Shown piece after piece: positions 27,325 through 36,234 of a stretch of 64,000 nt of DNA. The DNA comes from JAHEZL01 sp964406465. GTDB lineage: Bacteria > Bacteroidota > Bacteroidia > Flavobacteriales_C > GCA-002722245. How positions within the stretch are numbered: position 1 is the first letter of the stretch; each line of letters opens with the position of its first letter. The notes under the pieces were generated by a model. The model worked only from the letters and a program-made list of their open reading frames with translations, searched no databases and was not told the origin of the DNA. The position numbers were made by a program, and so were the translations under genes. The stretch is from NCBI GenBank assembly GCA_964406465.1, contig CAYORT010000010.1, positions 1-64,000 on the forward strand, given 5' to 3'.

Positions 27325-29403
27325 ATGACGCGATTTCTACTGATTACTCTAATAGTTCTCTCATTCACTTCTTGTTTGAAAGATAAATATGATTTACAAA
27401 ATTTAGATACTTCTGGATATCATCCCGGTGTGGCTGCACCACTGGTCAATACCAATTTAGTATTGGGCGACTTAATTAGTAAAGTAGATACTAAATACAT
27501 TGCTCCCGACAACAACAATCTTTTGCATTTGACCTATTCGAGCACCTTGTTTTCATACAATGTTGCCGACCTTATCGATGTTCCTGCGCAAAGTATCTCA
27601 CAGTCTTTTAGTTTAAGCGATTTTAGTATTCCCAATATCAATACTTCTACTTCTGTTACTTTAGGGTCTGTGGTAGCCAACATGGGTAATCCAGAAAAAA
27701 CAACTTTGCAAAATGCCAATGGAAACACGGCTCCTTTTCCTGCCGTTCCTGCGCAAAGTGGTGGTAGCTTCAATGTGCCAGCGCTAAGCGGATTCAATTC
27801 GGCTACTTTTTATCAAGGTACTTTGGCGTTAAATATCACCAACAACTGGCCGGTGCAATTAACCAATGTTCAAATAGAAATTAGAAATCAAGGTAATAAC
27901 TCCCTAATTGGCACATTTAATTATCCATCTATTGCTGCTAGTGGAAGTTCATCTCAAAGCATTAATCTTGCAGGAAAAACAATGAGTAATTCTGTGAAGT
28001 TGGTGATTGCTTCATTTAGTTCTCCAGGGACTTTTCCTGCCTCGGTGCCTATCGATTTAAACGACGATTTGGCTATTGGTATTAGTTCATTGAATATTGG
28101 TATTTTAAGTGCTTCGGCAGTTTTGCCTAGTCAGCAAGTGTTGAATCAAACTATTGAAACCAATATTAGCATGGCCAATGGTGAGCAGCTGAATACGATC
28201 ATTTTGAAACAGGGGCAAATCACCTACGATATCGATTATGGTATTCGTGAAAATGCTCAGGTAACCATTACTTTACCTTACGTTACCAAAAACGGAAACC
28301 CATTTTCGCAAGTGTTGAATTTAAATTCTAATCATGTTTCTGCAACCAGTATTAATGGTTCATTTGATTTATCGGGTTATACCTTCGACTTAACCGGTGC
28401 AGGAAATAAAACCAATTATTTGCCAGCAATTATTACTGCCGATGTTATTTCATCAAATAGCGCTGTGCCTATTGATACTGCTGATGCTGTAACTGCTAAT
28501 ATTACCATAGATAATATCGAGTTTTCATATGTAGATGGATATTTAGGTAATCAAACGATTAATGTTCCTTTAGATACTTTAGATTTCTCTTTATTCAGCA
28601 AAAATTTAGGCATTAATGTTTCATTGGCCGATCCTCAAATCACTTTGAAATTGAAAAATTCTGTAGGTATTCCAATCAATGGAGATTTATCTGCTTTATC
28701 TGTAATTGGTGAAAATGGAAACACAATTCCTTTTACTGGTATTGCCAATCCTTTGGTGATTAATAGTCCGGGTGCAGTAGGTCAATCAGCAACAACCAAC
28801 ATTGTCATCAATAAAAACACTACCAATATTACCTCGGTGCTAACAAGTAATCCTAAATCAATCATCTACGGATTAACCGGAAGTACAAATCCGAATGGCT
28901 TTGCGATCAACTTTCTTACCGATTCAAGTTCGATTGATGTAAGTATGGAAATGGATATTCCATTGTATGGCAGTGTATCTGGTTTTGTAATTAAGGATAC
29001 CATTGACTTCCCTTCTGAGGCTTTCGAAAATGTGCATACAGCTACTTTGAGAAGTATCATAACCAATGAGTTTCCAATTGAGTGTGGAGTTCAAATGTAT
29101 TTCTTAGACGGATCAAAAGCTGTGATAGATTCATTGTTTAGCACAGGCTATGAGCAAATTGTTCCTTCTTCAACTATTGATGGAAATGGAGAGTTGGTTT
29201 CGGCTTCTGCTCCTAAAACTACAGATATGTCGGTAGATGCCACAATGGTAGAGAAATTAAAAGCAGCAAAATATATTGTGGTGGCTACAACATTGGCTAC
29301 ATCAAACAATGGTACACAAGCAGCTAAATTTTATTCAACATATAAAATGAATGTTAAGCTGGGCATCTTAGCAAAAGTAAATATTGACCTTAAAGAAGAC
29401 TGA
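27325..29403 (+). CDS. Large secreted lipoprotein, function unknown
   Basis: The ATG at 27325 is chosen because it begins a clean SpII signal (MTRFLLITLIVLSFTSC, lipobox Cys at residue 17); a GTG 27 nt upstream would add nine charged residues. The product has 692 residues, is rich in Ser/Thr/Asn and beta strands, and shows several Ig-like or jelly-roll-like stretches. No family is recognised with confidence. The TGA stop overlaps the ATG of the next gene (TGATG), so it is coupled to the TSP3-repeat protein and probably works with it at the outer membrane. Confidence 0.75.
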   Translation: MTRFLLITLIVLSFTSCLKDKYDLQNLDTSGYHPGVAAPLVNTNLVLGDLISKVDTKYIAPDNNNLLHLTYSSTLFSYNVADLIDVPAQSISQSFSLSDFSIPNINTSTSVTLGSVVANMGNPEKTTLQNANGNTAPFPAVPAQSGGSFNVPALSGFNSATFYQGTLALNITNNWPVQLTNVQIEIRNQGNNSLIGTFNYPSIAASGSSSQSINLAGKTMSNSVKLVIASFSSPGTFPASVPIDLNDDLAIGISSLNIGILSASAVLPSQQVLNQTIETNISMANGEQLNTIILKQGQITYDIDYGIRENAQVTITLPYVTKNGNPFSQVLNLNSNHVSATSINGSFDLSGYTFDLTGAGNKTNYLPAIITADVISSNSAVPIDTADAVTANITIDNIEFSYVDGYLGNQTINVPLDTLDFSLFSKNLGINVSLADPQITLKLKNSVGIPINGDLSALSVIGENGNTIPFTGIANPLVINSPGAVGQSATTNIVINKNTTNITSVLTSNPKSIIYGLTGSTNPNGFAINFLTDSSSIDVSMEMDIPLYGSVSGFVIKDTIDFPSEAFENVHTATLRSIITNEFPIECGVQMYFLDGSKAVIDSLFSTGYEQIVPSSTIDGNGELVSASAPKTTDMSVDATMVEKLKAAKYIVVATTLATSNNGTQAAKFYSTYKMNVKLGILAKVNIDLKED

Positions 29404-31364
29404 TGACTAAACGATTATTTATTGCGTTGTTATTTACAACGTTGGTTTCGAGTTCCTTTGCACAAGGATTAACCACCTATTTTATGGATATTGTTCCTCA
29501 AAGTTCGAGGACCAATCCGGGCTTAATGCCCCGTGCTAAATTTTATTTAGGATTACCTATCATCTCTGGATTTGATATTGCCTTGGTGAATAATGGCTTT
29601 GTCTTTGCCGATTTATTTGCTAAACAAGGTGGAAGTAAACTTGATTTAGATTTTATGCTGAAAGGTTTAAATGACAGAAATTATTTGTCATTAAATACGA
29701 ATCTAGATTTGTTTTCTTTCGGCTTTAAAGTAAAAGAGAACAACTATTTCTCCTTTAATCTTACCAATAGATTTGCATTTAACTTTGATTACTCGAGAGA
29801 TTTCATGACCTTTCTAGCACAAGGAACAGTTCCTTTTGTGGGTAAAACGCTTTCACTTGAAGATACTAAGTTTCGTTTTTCAGCATACAACGAATACGGA
29901 TTTGGATACACTCGTAAATTCAACAATAGATTGACCGCTGGAACGAAAATTAAGTTGTTGCAAGGATTGGCGGTGCTCAATAGTGAGCAAACAGAAATTA
30001 AGTTAGAAACGAATCCCGATTATTCTTCTATTACGGCTACATCAACAATTGGAGTGAGAATGGCCGGATTGGGTTTTGTAACTGACACCAATTCATCATC
30101 AAATCCTGCTGCTGCAATTACTTCTTTTAGTAACATGGGCTTTGCCATTGATTTAGGTGGTAGTTATAAAATAAACGATAAGATTTCGGTGTCGGCTTCG
30201 GCAATTGATTTAGGTTTTATCACTTGGCAAACCGATGCAAGAAGATACTACAACAATAAGGCTTCTTTTACTTGGAACGGACTCGATGCATACAAGTTCA
30301 TGAGTGATACAAATGCTTCTAAAAATTATGCTTCTCATTTGGCGGATAGCTTGCAAAATATATTTGGTTTACAAAGAAGTGATCAATCTTTTACAAGCAC
30401 TTTGGTGGGTAACTTGTATATGGGCGGACAATACAATTTCAATAAATGGTTTCATGCCGGTATGGTGTTGCACGGCCAAATTTATCAAGGTCGATTGTAC
30501 CCTTCTTTTACGGCCATCGGTGGAACGAAATTGGGAAGCTTATTCCATTTCAATTTGAGCTACTCAATAATGAATACAAGTTTTGCGAATATAGGTGCTG
30601 CTTTGGCTTTAAATTTAGGTCCAATTCAAATTTATGCAGCAGGTGATAACGTGTTAGGATTAACGCAGGTGGATTATGCCAAAACTTTGAATGCGCGAAT
30701 TGGAATAAATGTAATGACTGGTTACACTAAAAAACTTAGCAAAGACGAGAAGAGAAATGAGAAAATAAAACGTGAATTAAGTAAGAAAGACAGCGATGGT
30801 GATGGCGTTAACGACTACGACGACAAATGTAAAGACGTTGCTGGTAAGGCCGAACATAAAGGTTGTCCAGATAAAGATGGCGATGGAGTTGCCGACAACG
30901 AGGATATTTGTCCTACAGAATTTGGTCACCCAGAAACAAATGGTTGTCCAGATCAAGACAACGACTTAGTCGCCGATAGAGTAGACGCATGTCCTGATGT
31001 TTACGGTACCATGAAAGGTTGTCCAGATGAAGATAAAGATAGCATTCCCGACAAAGACGATGGTTGTCCGAGTGCCAAAGGTCCTGCATCATCCAATGGT
31101 TGTCCAGATACCGACGGTGATGGTGTAACCGACGACCGCGATGAGTGTCCGTTATTGAAAGGCGACGCAGCTCACTACGGCTGTCCAGATTCAGATGGTG
31201 ACAGTGTATTCGATAACGAAGATAAATGTCCTACAGAAGCTGGTAAACCAGAGTTGAATGGTTGTACAGATAAAGATACCGACCATGACTTTACGCCAGA
31301 TGTATTTGATGCTTGTCCGTTTAGAGTCGGACCAGCAGAGAACAAAGGTTGTCCGGTAGAGTAA
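29403..31364 (+). CDS. DUF5723-like outer-membrane protein with seven TSP3 repeats
   Basis: The 653-residue protein has a Sec signal (about 1-20, cut after SFA), a beta-barrel-like region of about 430 residues in the style of DUF5723 proteins, and a C-terminal array of seven thrombospondin type 3 units (about 465-650). Each unit has a DxDxDx-type Ca2+ loop followed by a DxC motif and most end in GCPD. In most Bacteroidota proteins TSP3 units lead into an OmpA peptidoglycan-binding domain; here the chain ends right after the last unit (KGCPVE). Confidence 0.85.
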   Translation: MTKRLFIALLFTTLVSSSFAQGLTTYFMDIVPQSSRTNPGLMPRAKFYLGLPIISGFDIALVNNGFVFADLFAKQGGSKLDLDFMLKGLNDRNYLSLNTNLDLFSFGFKVKENNYFSFNLTNRFAFNFDYSRDFMTFLAQGTVPFVGKTLSLEDTKFRFSAYNEYGFGYTRKFNNRLTAGTKIKLLQGLAVLNSEQTEIKLETNPDYSSITATSTIGVRMAGLGFVTDTNSSSNPAAAITSFSNMGFAIDLGGSYKINDKISVSASAIDLGFITWQTDARRYYNNKASFTWNGLDAYKFMSDTNASKNYASHLADSLQNIFGLQRSDQSFTSTLVGNLYMGGQYNFNKWFHAGMVLHGQIYQGRLYPSFTAIGGTKLGSLFHFNLSYSIMNTSFANIGAALALNLGPIQIYAAGDNVLGLTQVDYAKTLNARIGINVMTGYTKKLSKDEKRNEKIKRELSKKDSDGDGVNDYDDKCKDVAGKAEHKGCPDKDGDGVADNEDICPTEFGHPETNGCPDQDNDLVADRVDACPDVYGTMKGCPDEDKDSIPDKDDGCPSAKGPASSNGCPDTDGDGVTDDRDECPLLKGDAAHYGCPDSDGDSVFDNEDKCPTEAGKPELNGCTDKDTDHDFTPDVFDACPFRVGPAENKGCPVE

Positions 31365-31384
31365 ATTCAAAATAGATTTTAATT

Positions 31385-31440
31385 AGAAGTGGAGTTCGTT
31401 TTTCAAGTATGGGAAACTAACTCCACTTCTCTCTTTTTTA
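31385..31440 (+). terminator. Probable terminator of the lipoprotein/TSP3 operon
   Basis: Perfect 12-bp arms at 31385-31396 and 31419-31430 are followed by CTCTTTTTTAA. The right arm is also the left arm of the repeat hairpin at 31424-31451, so the two structures exclude each other. Confidence 0.55.
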
Positions 31441-31513
31441 AGGGAGAAGTGTGGAAATGCATGTGAAGTGGGAAGAGGGATTTTATATATTTGCCTCACT
31501 AACTAAACAAAAC
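31419..31513 (+). repeat. Palindromic repeat copy A, leader of the DUF559 gene
   Basis: The segment begins with a 12-bp hairpin (31424-31435 with 31440-31451, one G-U pair) and continues with GTGGAAATGC and AGAGGGATTTT. The same order of motifs recurs in direct orientation from 31905 (copy B), with roughly four of five bases matching by eye over about 75 nt. The homology extends up to the DUF559 start codon, so the gene appears to start inside the repeat unit. Confidence 0.75.
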
Positions 31514-31879
31514 ATGACAATCAAATATGAAAAATACCTCAAAAGGTATTCTCGTGATTTGCGTAACTCTTCCACTTATTCAGAAATATTATTGTGGAAT
31601 GAATTAAAGGGGAAACAAATTTTAAATGTTCAATTTAATAGACAAAGGCCAATTGGTAAATATATCGTTGATTTTTTTTGTTCGAAAGCTAAATTGATAA
31701 TTGAACTAGATGGTATTACTCATCACAGTGAAGATGCCTTTGAATTAGACCAAATTCGTCAAGTCGATCTAGAGAAATTGGGATATAAAGTTTTGAGATT
31801 TCACGATGAAGAGGTGATGAATGATAGAGAAAATGTAATTAGAGAAATCACCGCTGAAATAGCTAAAAGGATAGCTTAA
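31514..31879 (+). CDS. DUF559 (Vsr-like) endonuclease-fold protein
   Basis: The 121-residue protein matches the DUF559 family, which shares the PD-(D/E)XK-like fold of very-short-patch repair endonucleases. Key positions are D53 in GKYIVDFFC and E64 and D66 in LIIELDG, then H70-H71, and a C-terminal GYKVLRFHDEEV. ATG 31514 is preferred; an upstream GTG at 31451 would translate the repeat leader. It lies between repeat copy A and the inverted-repeat element at 31904. Members of this family are frequent in Bacteroidota, but their role is not established; nuclease activity is inferred from the fold. Confidence 0.85.
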   Translation: MTIKYEKYLKRYSRDLRNSSTYSEILLWNELKGKQILNVQFNRQRPIGKYIVDFFCSKAKLIIELDGITHHSEDAFELDQIRQVDLEKLGYKVLRFHDEEVMNDRENVIREITAEIAKRIA

Positions 31880-31903
31880 CCTTCTTTTCAAATGAAGCCT
31901 CTG

Positions 31904-32078
31904 TAACCCCACTTCTCCCTTTTTTAAAGGGAGAGTGTGGAAATGCCGGTGTTGGGGCAAGAGGGATTTTTGTGTATTAGCAGATTCAAGCTAACAAACA
32001 TTAAACCGCAAAATCCCTCTTGCCTTTGCCCTCAAAATCCCTCACACTCTCCCTTTAAAAAAGGGAGAAGTGGGGTTA
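31904..32078. mobile_element. MITE-like element with perfect 36-bp terminal inverted repeats
   Basis: The arms at 31904-31939 and 32043-32078 are perfect inverted copies; each also contains an internal hairpin (CTCCCTTT with AAAGGGAG). A second inner inverted pair (31956-31970 and 32010-32024) is perfect over 15 bp. The left half is homologous to the leader of the DUF559 gene (copy A). No gene is credible inside. The ends read TAACCCC and GGGGTTA; a TA duplication is possible but not provable here. Confidence 0.8.
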
Positions 32079-32109
32079 GTGGCCCATTGCTGGAAAAACT
32101 ATACTTAAA

Positions 32110-32999
32110 TTATTTTTGAATATTCGGTTTGTATTCAAATGTGTAGTGAGGATGGCCATTGCTAGTAATACTTGATAAAGAACCATCATCATTGTAGTTA
32201 AATGCATATAATTCTTTTTTGGGGACAGGTATTGAATAATTAAAATTCTTGAAGTCATAAGTTGGTTGATTCGATTCAACTGTAGCTAATTGTCCCAATT
32301 CATTATATGAAAAAATATACTGATATTCTTCCACTTGCGCTGGCCCTCCCAATAGGTCTCCGCAACCTCTTAAGTGTTTAATTTTTCTTTTCAGTAATTT
32401 TCCATTCACATCTATGCTATCTTTATATCTTAGTAAATGCAGATCATTAAATGGTGCATAAATAGTGTCAAAATGATTTTTCCACTGGCGTATTCCGAAT
32501 GAATCATTTTGATATGTAATATACTGTTTGGAAATTGTCGTATCGTATTTGTATTTCTTACAATTTTTCTCGTAACAAATCCAACACTTATCTGTTTGTT
32601 CATAGATCCTATTTAAAGGGTCATATAAGATAGTTGTTTCAGTATATTCCTTTGAGGTTTTTGTTTTGTAAAAACTTGAAATAGTTTTTTTTCTGCTGAA
32701 TGCAGCACATTATATTGCCTTTGTTTATTATCACAATTGCAGTAAAAATCGAATCTATCTAATTGACATATTCTACCTGCACTATCAATTTTCCATTTGG
32801 CGATTAGCCTTTTTTCATCAGTATGATTAAATAAGTTTATTTCAGAATACTTGGTGTAGTCAAGTTGGAAATTTGGTTCAAAGTAATTTAGCGACCAATA
32901 GTTACCATTAATTAAACTTAACTCATGCAAATTTTGCGCTTCAGAAAATTGAGACAAAAAAAGGCAAATTGAAAATAATATTTGCAGTTTTCTACACAC
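32110..32999 (-). pseudogene. Secreted hypothetical protein broken by a frameshift in an A8 run
   Basis: A reading frame from a GTG at 32999 starts with a signal peptide (MCRKLQILFSICLFLSQFSEAQ, cut near AQ) and runs to a run of eight A on the coding strand (plus-strand T run 32685-32692). Adding one base there restores an open frame down to 32110, giving about 296 residues. The downstream part contains YNELGQLATV and FNYNDDGSLSSITSNG, which resemble YD/RHS-type units. It may be a true pseudogene, a homopolymer sequencing error or a phase-variable gene. The start overlaps the end of ridA by 8 nt. Confidence 0.75.
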
Positions 33000-33375
33000 T
33001 CGCCACCACACTAATCTCCACATTCACATCCTTCGGTAATCTCGATACTTCCACTGTTTCTCTTGCAGGGAAATTGTCTTTAAAATATGAGCCGTAAACT
33101 TCGTTTACTTTACCAAAATTATTCATGTCGGAAAGGAAGATGGAAGTCTTTATTATATTCTCGAATCCCATTCCTGCTTCTTTCAAAATCGCCTCAAGAT
33201 TTTTCATTACTTGATGTGTTTCTTCAGTAATGTTTGAAGTGTTTAACGAAGAATCTGCCGGATTAATAGCAATTTGTCCGCTAACAAATAACATATTGTT
33301 TACTTTAACAGCTTGGTTGTACGGACCAATTGGTGCCGGTGCATTTTTAGTATTGATGATGGTTTTTGTGCTCAT
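32992..33375 (-). CDS. ridA: RidA/YjgF family enamine/imine deaminase
   Basis: RidA proteins hydrolyse reactive enamine and imine intermediates released by PLP enzymes. The 127-residue length is typical. The signatures GPYNQAVKVNNMLFVSGQI, FENIIKTSIFLSDMNNF and FPARETVEVSRLPKDVNVEI are visible, with the conserved Arg of the active site in PARETVE. It is a stand-alone cytoplasmic housekeeping gene divergent from the GGCT gene (34 nt between starts). Confidence 0.95.
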   Translation of the reverse strand: MSTKTIINTKNAPAPIGPYNQAVKVNNMLFVSGQIAINPADSSLNTSNITEETHQVMKNLEAILKEAGMGFENIIKTSIFLSDMNNFGKVNEVYGSYFKDNFPARETVEVSRLPKDVNVEISVVASV

Positions 33376-33409
33376 AGTTTTATTTTTGTTGGGCGAATTT
33401 AAAAATTAA

Positions 33410-33832
33410 ATGTCAGGAAAGTATATCAAATATTTCGCTTTTGGTTCTAACATGGATTTGGGCATGTTGGGTAGGATGGGGGTGCTATATAGAAATGTAT
33501 TACCAGCTATATTGGAAGAGTATGAATTGGTTTTTTCTGTGCCCGATCTTGATAAAAAAGATGTTGGCTTTGCCAGTGTGCAACCCCTGAAGGGTTCTGT
33601 AGTTAAAGGGTTGTTGATGGAAATCGACGAGAAATCAATTGAAATTTTAGATGAGTATGAAGCATTTCCGCACGACTATCTCAAACAAGAAATTACAGTA
33701 AAATTATTAGACAATAGTTTGCAAGATTGCTTCATGTACATTGCACATCCAAAGGTGGCTAAACAAGGCTTAAAGCCATGGCCCGGACACTGGGAAATCA
33801 TTCAAGAAGTACACAAAAAGTATTTCAAATAA
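33410..33832 (+). CDS. Gamma-glutamylcyclotransferase-like (GGCT/AIG2) protein
   Basis: The 140-residue protein begins with the family motif YFAFGSNM and has the expected catalytic Glu in LDEYEAFP (E84). Enzymes of this fold cyclise gamma-glutamyl amines or peptides to 5-oxoproline; the substrate of this member is unknown. It ends 2 nt before the stop of the convergent M1 peptidase gene. Confidence 0.88.
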   Translation: MSGKYIKYFAFGSNMDLGMLGRMGVLYRNVLPAILEEYELVFSVPDLDKKDVGFASVQPLKGSVVKGLLMEIDEKSIEILDEYEAFPHDYLKQEITVKLLDNSLQDCFMYIAHPKVAKQGLKPWPGHWEIIQEVHKKYFK

Positions 33833-33834
33833 AA

Positions 33835-35556
33835 CTACTTGTTCTTCATCAGTTGAGGTAATTTCTTGTTCTCCTTTGTGCCATACAATTTTAAATCTGC
33901 ATCGAAGTATAAGTAGTATCCATTGATGAGTAATTTCGATTTCTTTATCTCTAATGTAGATGGCGAAATTTTCATCCAATTTCTAACAGCATCGTTGTAT
34001 TGAAAGGTTGGTGATACTTTTATGTTAAGTTTAAAGTCATCGTTGCATTGAGTCCAGCGGTAGTAAAGATATCCATCATAATCTTTGTAATATTCTAAAA
34101 TCGGAGTTTTTCTGTTGTACAAATATTGATTGAAGAACCAATCGTAGTCTGTAGCGGTTTTTCTTTCTACCAATTCTTGAAATTTATCGCTAAGTATTAC
34201 GCTGCGCTCATTTTCTTGATAGAATGTTTTGAGTATATCAAAAAATATTTTGTCGTTGTTTATCACCGTTCTCAATGTTGCCAATATCCATGTGCCTTTC
34301 ATGTAGATGTCTCCATCTTTATAATAGAACCATCTTTTATTCATAGGGCCAACAACTGGTCGTTTATTTTTGATGTACATAAACTTGTAGCTAAGGTCGG
34401 TTTCGTAAGCACTTTTACCAGCAATTTCTTCATAGAATAAAGATTCGCAGTAGGTAGCAAAACCTTCGTGCAGCCAGCCGTGTGCTAGGTCGGCAGCACT
34501 CACACTATTGCCCCACCATTCGTGCGCTGTTTCATGAAGAATAATATAATCGGTGTTGTGGTCTCCGTTTTTATAGCCATTGCCATAGGCTATGGCCGAT
34601 TGATGCTCCATACCTGCAAAAGGAGATTCAACGAGTTTAAATCCATCTTTCATCCATGGATAAGCACCAAAAGTTTTTTCGTAAAAAGAAATGATTTTTT
34701 TTACTTGTTCGAAGTGTTCTTTTGCTTTGTTGTAATTGTAGCTAAGCACATAATGGTTGAAGATTAATTTACCTTCGAGGCAATCCATTGAATCTTTAAT
34801 TAGCTTAAAATCTCCTACATAGTAAGTGATGTTGTAATTGTTAATGGCATAATGGTTTTTCCAGTGCCATACTGTAGAATCGGCAATGGTAGCCGAATCA
34901 ACTTTCTCCAATAGTCCATTGGAAACGCCCACCAATCCTCGCGGAGTGGTGATGGCAATGGCAAAGGAGTCGGGTTCATCACTACTATGATCTTTACTTG
35001 GAAACCAAATGCTTGATCCATTTTTTAACCCTTCGCACGCTACGCCTAACCATGGTTTTTTGTTGTTGTCTGTTTTCCAAACTGTGCCGCCAGCCCATGG
35101 CGGACGCTTAGCTATTAGTGGTTTGCCAGCATAATTTACAACAACAGAGAACTTGTTTCCACTTTTTATTGCTTCAGATAAGGTAACGTATACTGCACTT
35201 TCATTTCTTTTAAATTCTACGTTTTTGCCATCTACAGTGATTGAATTTATTTTTAAATTTTCGTGCAAATCAATTTCGAATTTTGAGAAGTCGGTGGTAG
35301 CCAACGACTTCATTTCTACTTTCCCCTTTATGCTTTTGTTGTGCGGAAATAGTTGAATAGAAATATCGTAAAACTTAACATCGTAGCATTTTTTCAATTC
35401 GTTTAGTTCTCCTAGTAATTCATCGTTTTTGCTTATTTTGTACTTGCCAGGTTTCTTAGGGTTGTGCACATGAAGATGTATGCCAAATAATGCGCAACCA
35501 CCAATGGTTAGGGCAAGTAAAGAAACCAAGACGTAATTTAAAATCTTATTCATCAT
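33835..35556 (-). CDS. M1-family zinc metallopeptidase lipoprotein
   Basis: The 573-residue protein has a lipoprotein signal with Cys at residue 21 (LTIGGC). The zinc site is HETAHEWWGN (H341, E342, H345) with E364 as third ligand in GWLHEGFATYCE. The exopeptidase substrate motif appears as GMEHQS at about 315. An N-terminal beta-saddle domain (about 55-250) precedes the thermolysin-like domain, as in aminopeptidase N. It is exported and anchored in an outer or inner membrane leaflet. Its gene is divergent from a TIMP-like secreted protein 50 nt away. Confidence 0.93.
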   Translation of the reverse strand: MMNKILNYVLVSLLALTIGGCALFGIHLHVHNPKKPGKYKISKNDELLGELNELKKCYDVKFYDISIQLFPHNKSIKGKVEMKSLATTDFSKFEIDLHENLKINSITVDGKNVEFKRNESAVYVTLSEAIKSGNKFSVVVNYAGKPLIAKRPPWAGGTVWKTDNNKKPWLGVACEGLKNGSSIWFPSKDHSSDEPDSFAIAITTPRGLVGVSNGLLEKVDSATIADSTVWHWKNHYAINNYNITYYVGDFKLIKDSMDCLEGKLIFNHYVLSYNYNKAKEHFEQVKKIISFYEKTFGAYPWMKDGFKLVESPFAGMEHQSAIAYGNGYKNGDHNTDYIILHETAHEWWGNSVSAADLAHGWLHEGFATYCESLFYEEIAGKSAYETDLSYKFMYIKNKRPVVGPMNKRWFYYKDGDIYMKGTWILATLRTVINNDKIFFDILKTFYQENERSVILSDKFQELVERKTATDYDWFFNQYLYNRKTPILEYYKDYDGYLYYRWTQCNDDFKLNIKVSPTFQYNDAVRNWMKISPSTLEIKKSKLLINGYYLYFDADLKLYGTKENKKLPQLMKNK

Positions 35557-35606
35557 CGTTTATTTTAACAGAAGCAAATGTATACATTTGTGTCAATCGT
35601 ATTAAC

Positions 35607-36182
35607 ATGAATTTTTATCGCCTTTTGTTTTTGGTTTTCTTGATGGTAAACACAACAGTGTTTGCTTGTGATTGTGATCCTTTGGATGAGTTAACCAAAG
35701 AAAATTGCGGTGTGTACGATGTTATTTTCGAAGGGAAAGTTGATGTAGTTAAGGCTTGCAAAGATGGTGAGCAAAGTGTTGTCTTTTCTATTCAAGATTT
35801 ATACAAAGGAAATTACATAAGTTTTATTGAAGTGAAAAACGAGTGCATCGACGGCTGTGAGATGCATTTTGAAAAAGGTGATGTTTGGTTGATTTACGCC
35901 GAAAAGAACAACGCTCAAGATGTTATTGTACACTTTTGTAGCAGAAGTAGGCGCTTAAACGAAGCGAATGAAAATGATGATTATGAAATTGCTTCCGGAC
36001 TCAAATATCAACAAGAGAAAGACAAGTTGATTTCATTTTTTCCAAGTGGTGATCAAAAAAATACTCTCTTAAAGCCTCGAACTTATGAAAAAGTGGATCC
36101 TACTCTAATACCTGTTTTTTTAATTGTTTCGGTGGTGTTTTTTATGCTGGTGCTTTGGGCTTTTAAAAAGTTTGTAAAGTAG
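35607..36182 (+). CDS. Secreted TIMP/NTR-like protein with C-terminal membrane helix
   Basis: ATG 35607 leads into a signal peptide ending VFA-CDCDP; a longer in-frame opening upstream lacks a signal. The mature N-terminus would be Cys-Asp-Cys, the CxC arrangement of TIMP-type NTR domains, and FEGKVDVVKACKDGEQ and SVVFSIQDLYKG also fit that fold. Five further Cys follow, and a helix at about 165-187 anchors the C-terminus. Bacterial NTR proteins are poorly understood. The product has 191 residues. Confidence 0.7.
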   Translation: MNFYRLLFLVFLMVNTTVFACDCDPLDELTKENCGVYDVIFEGKVDVVKACKDGEQSVVFSIQDLYKGNYISFIEVKNECIDGCEMHFEKGDVWLIYAEKNNAQDVIVHFCSRSRRLNEANENDDYEIASGLKYQQEKDKLISFFPSGDQKNTLLKPRTYEKVDPTLIPVFLIVSVVFFMLVLWAFKKFVK

Positions 36183-36234
36183 CAAGTTGTTAGTGTAAAT
36201 TATGCTCTGTACATTTAGCCAAATTCTGAGAATA

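Noticed and set aside
30790..31360. Possible tandem DNA repeat or CRISPR-like array
   Set aside because: The periodicity comes from the coded TSP3 units; the DNA units differ and there are no spacers.
31937..32119. Short plus-strand reading frame in the inverted-repeat element
   Set aside because: It is made almost entirely of repeat sequence, reads through both arms and has no protein-like pattern.
35490..35606. N-terminal extension of the TIMP-like protein
   Set aside because: It would overlap the M1 peptidase coding start and bury the signal peptide; the ATG at 35607 gives a standard secretory start.
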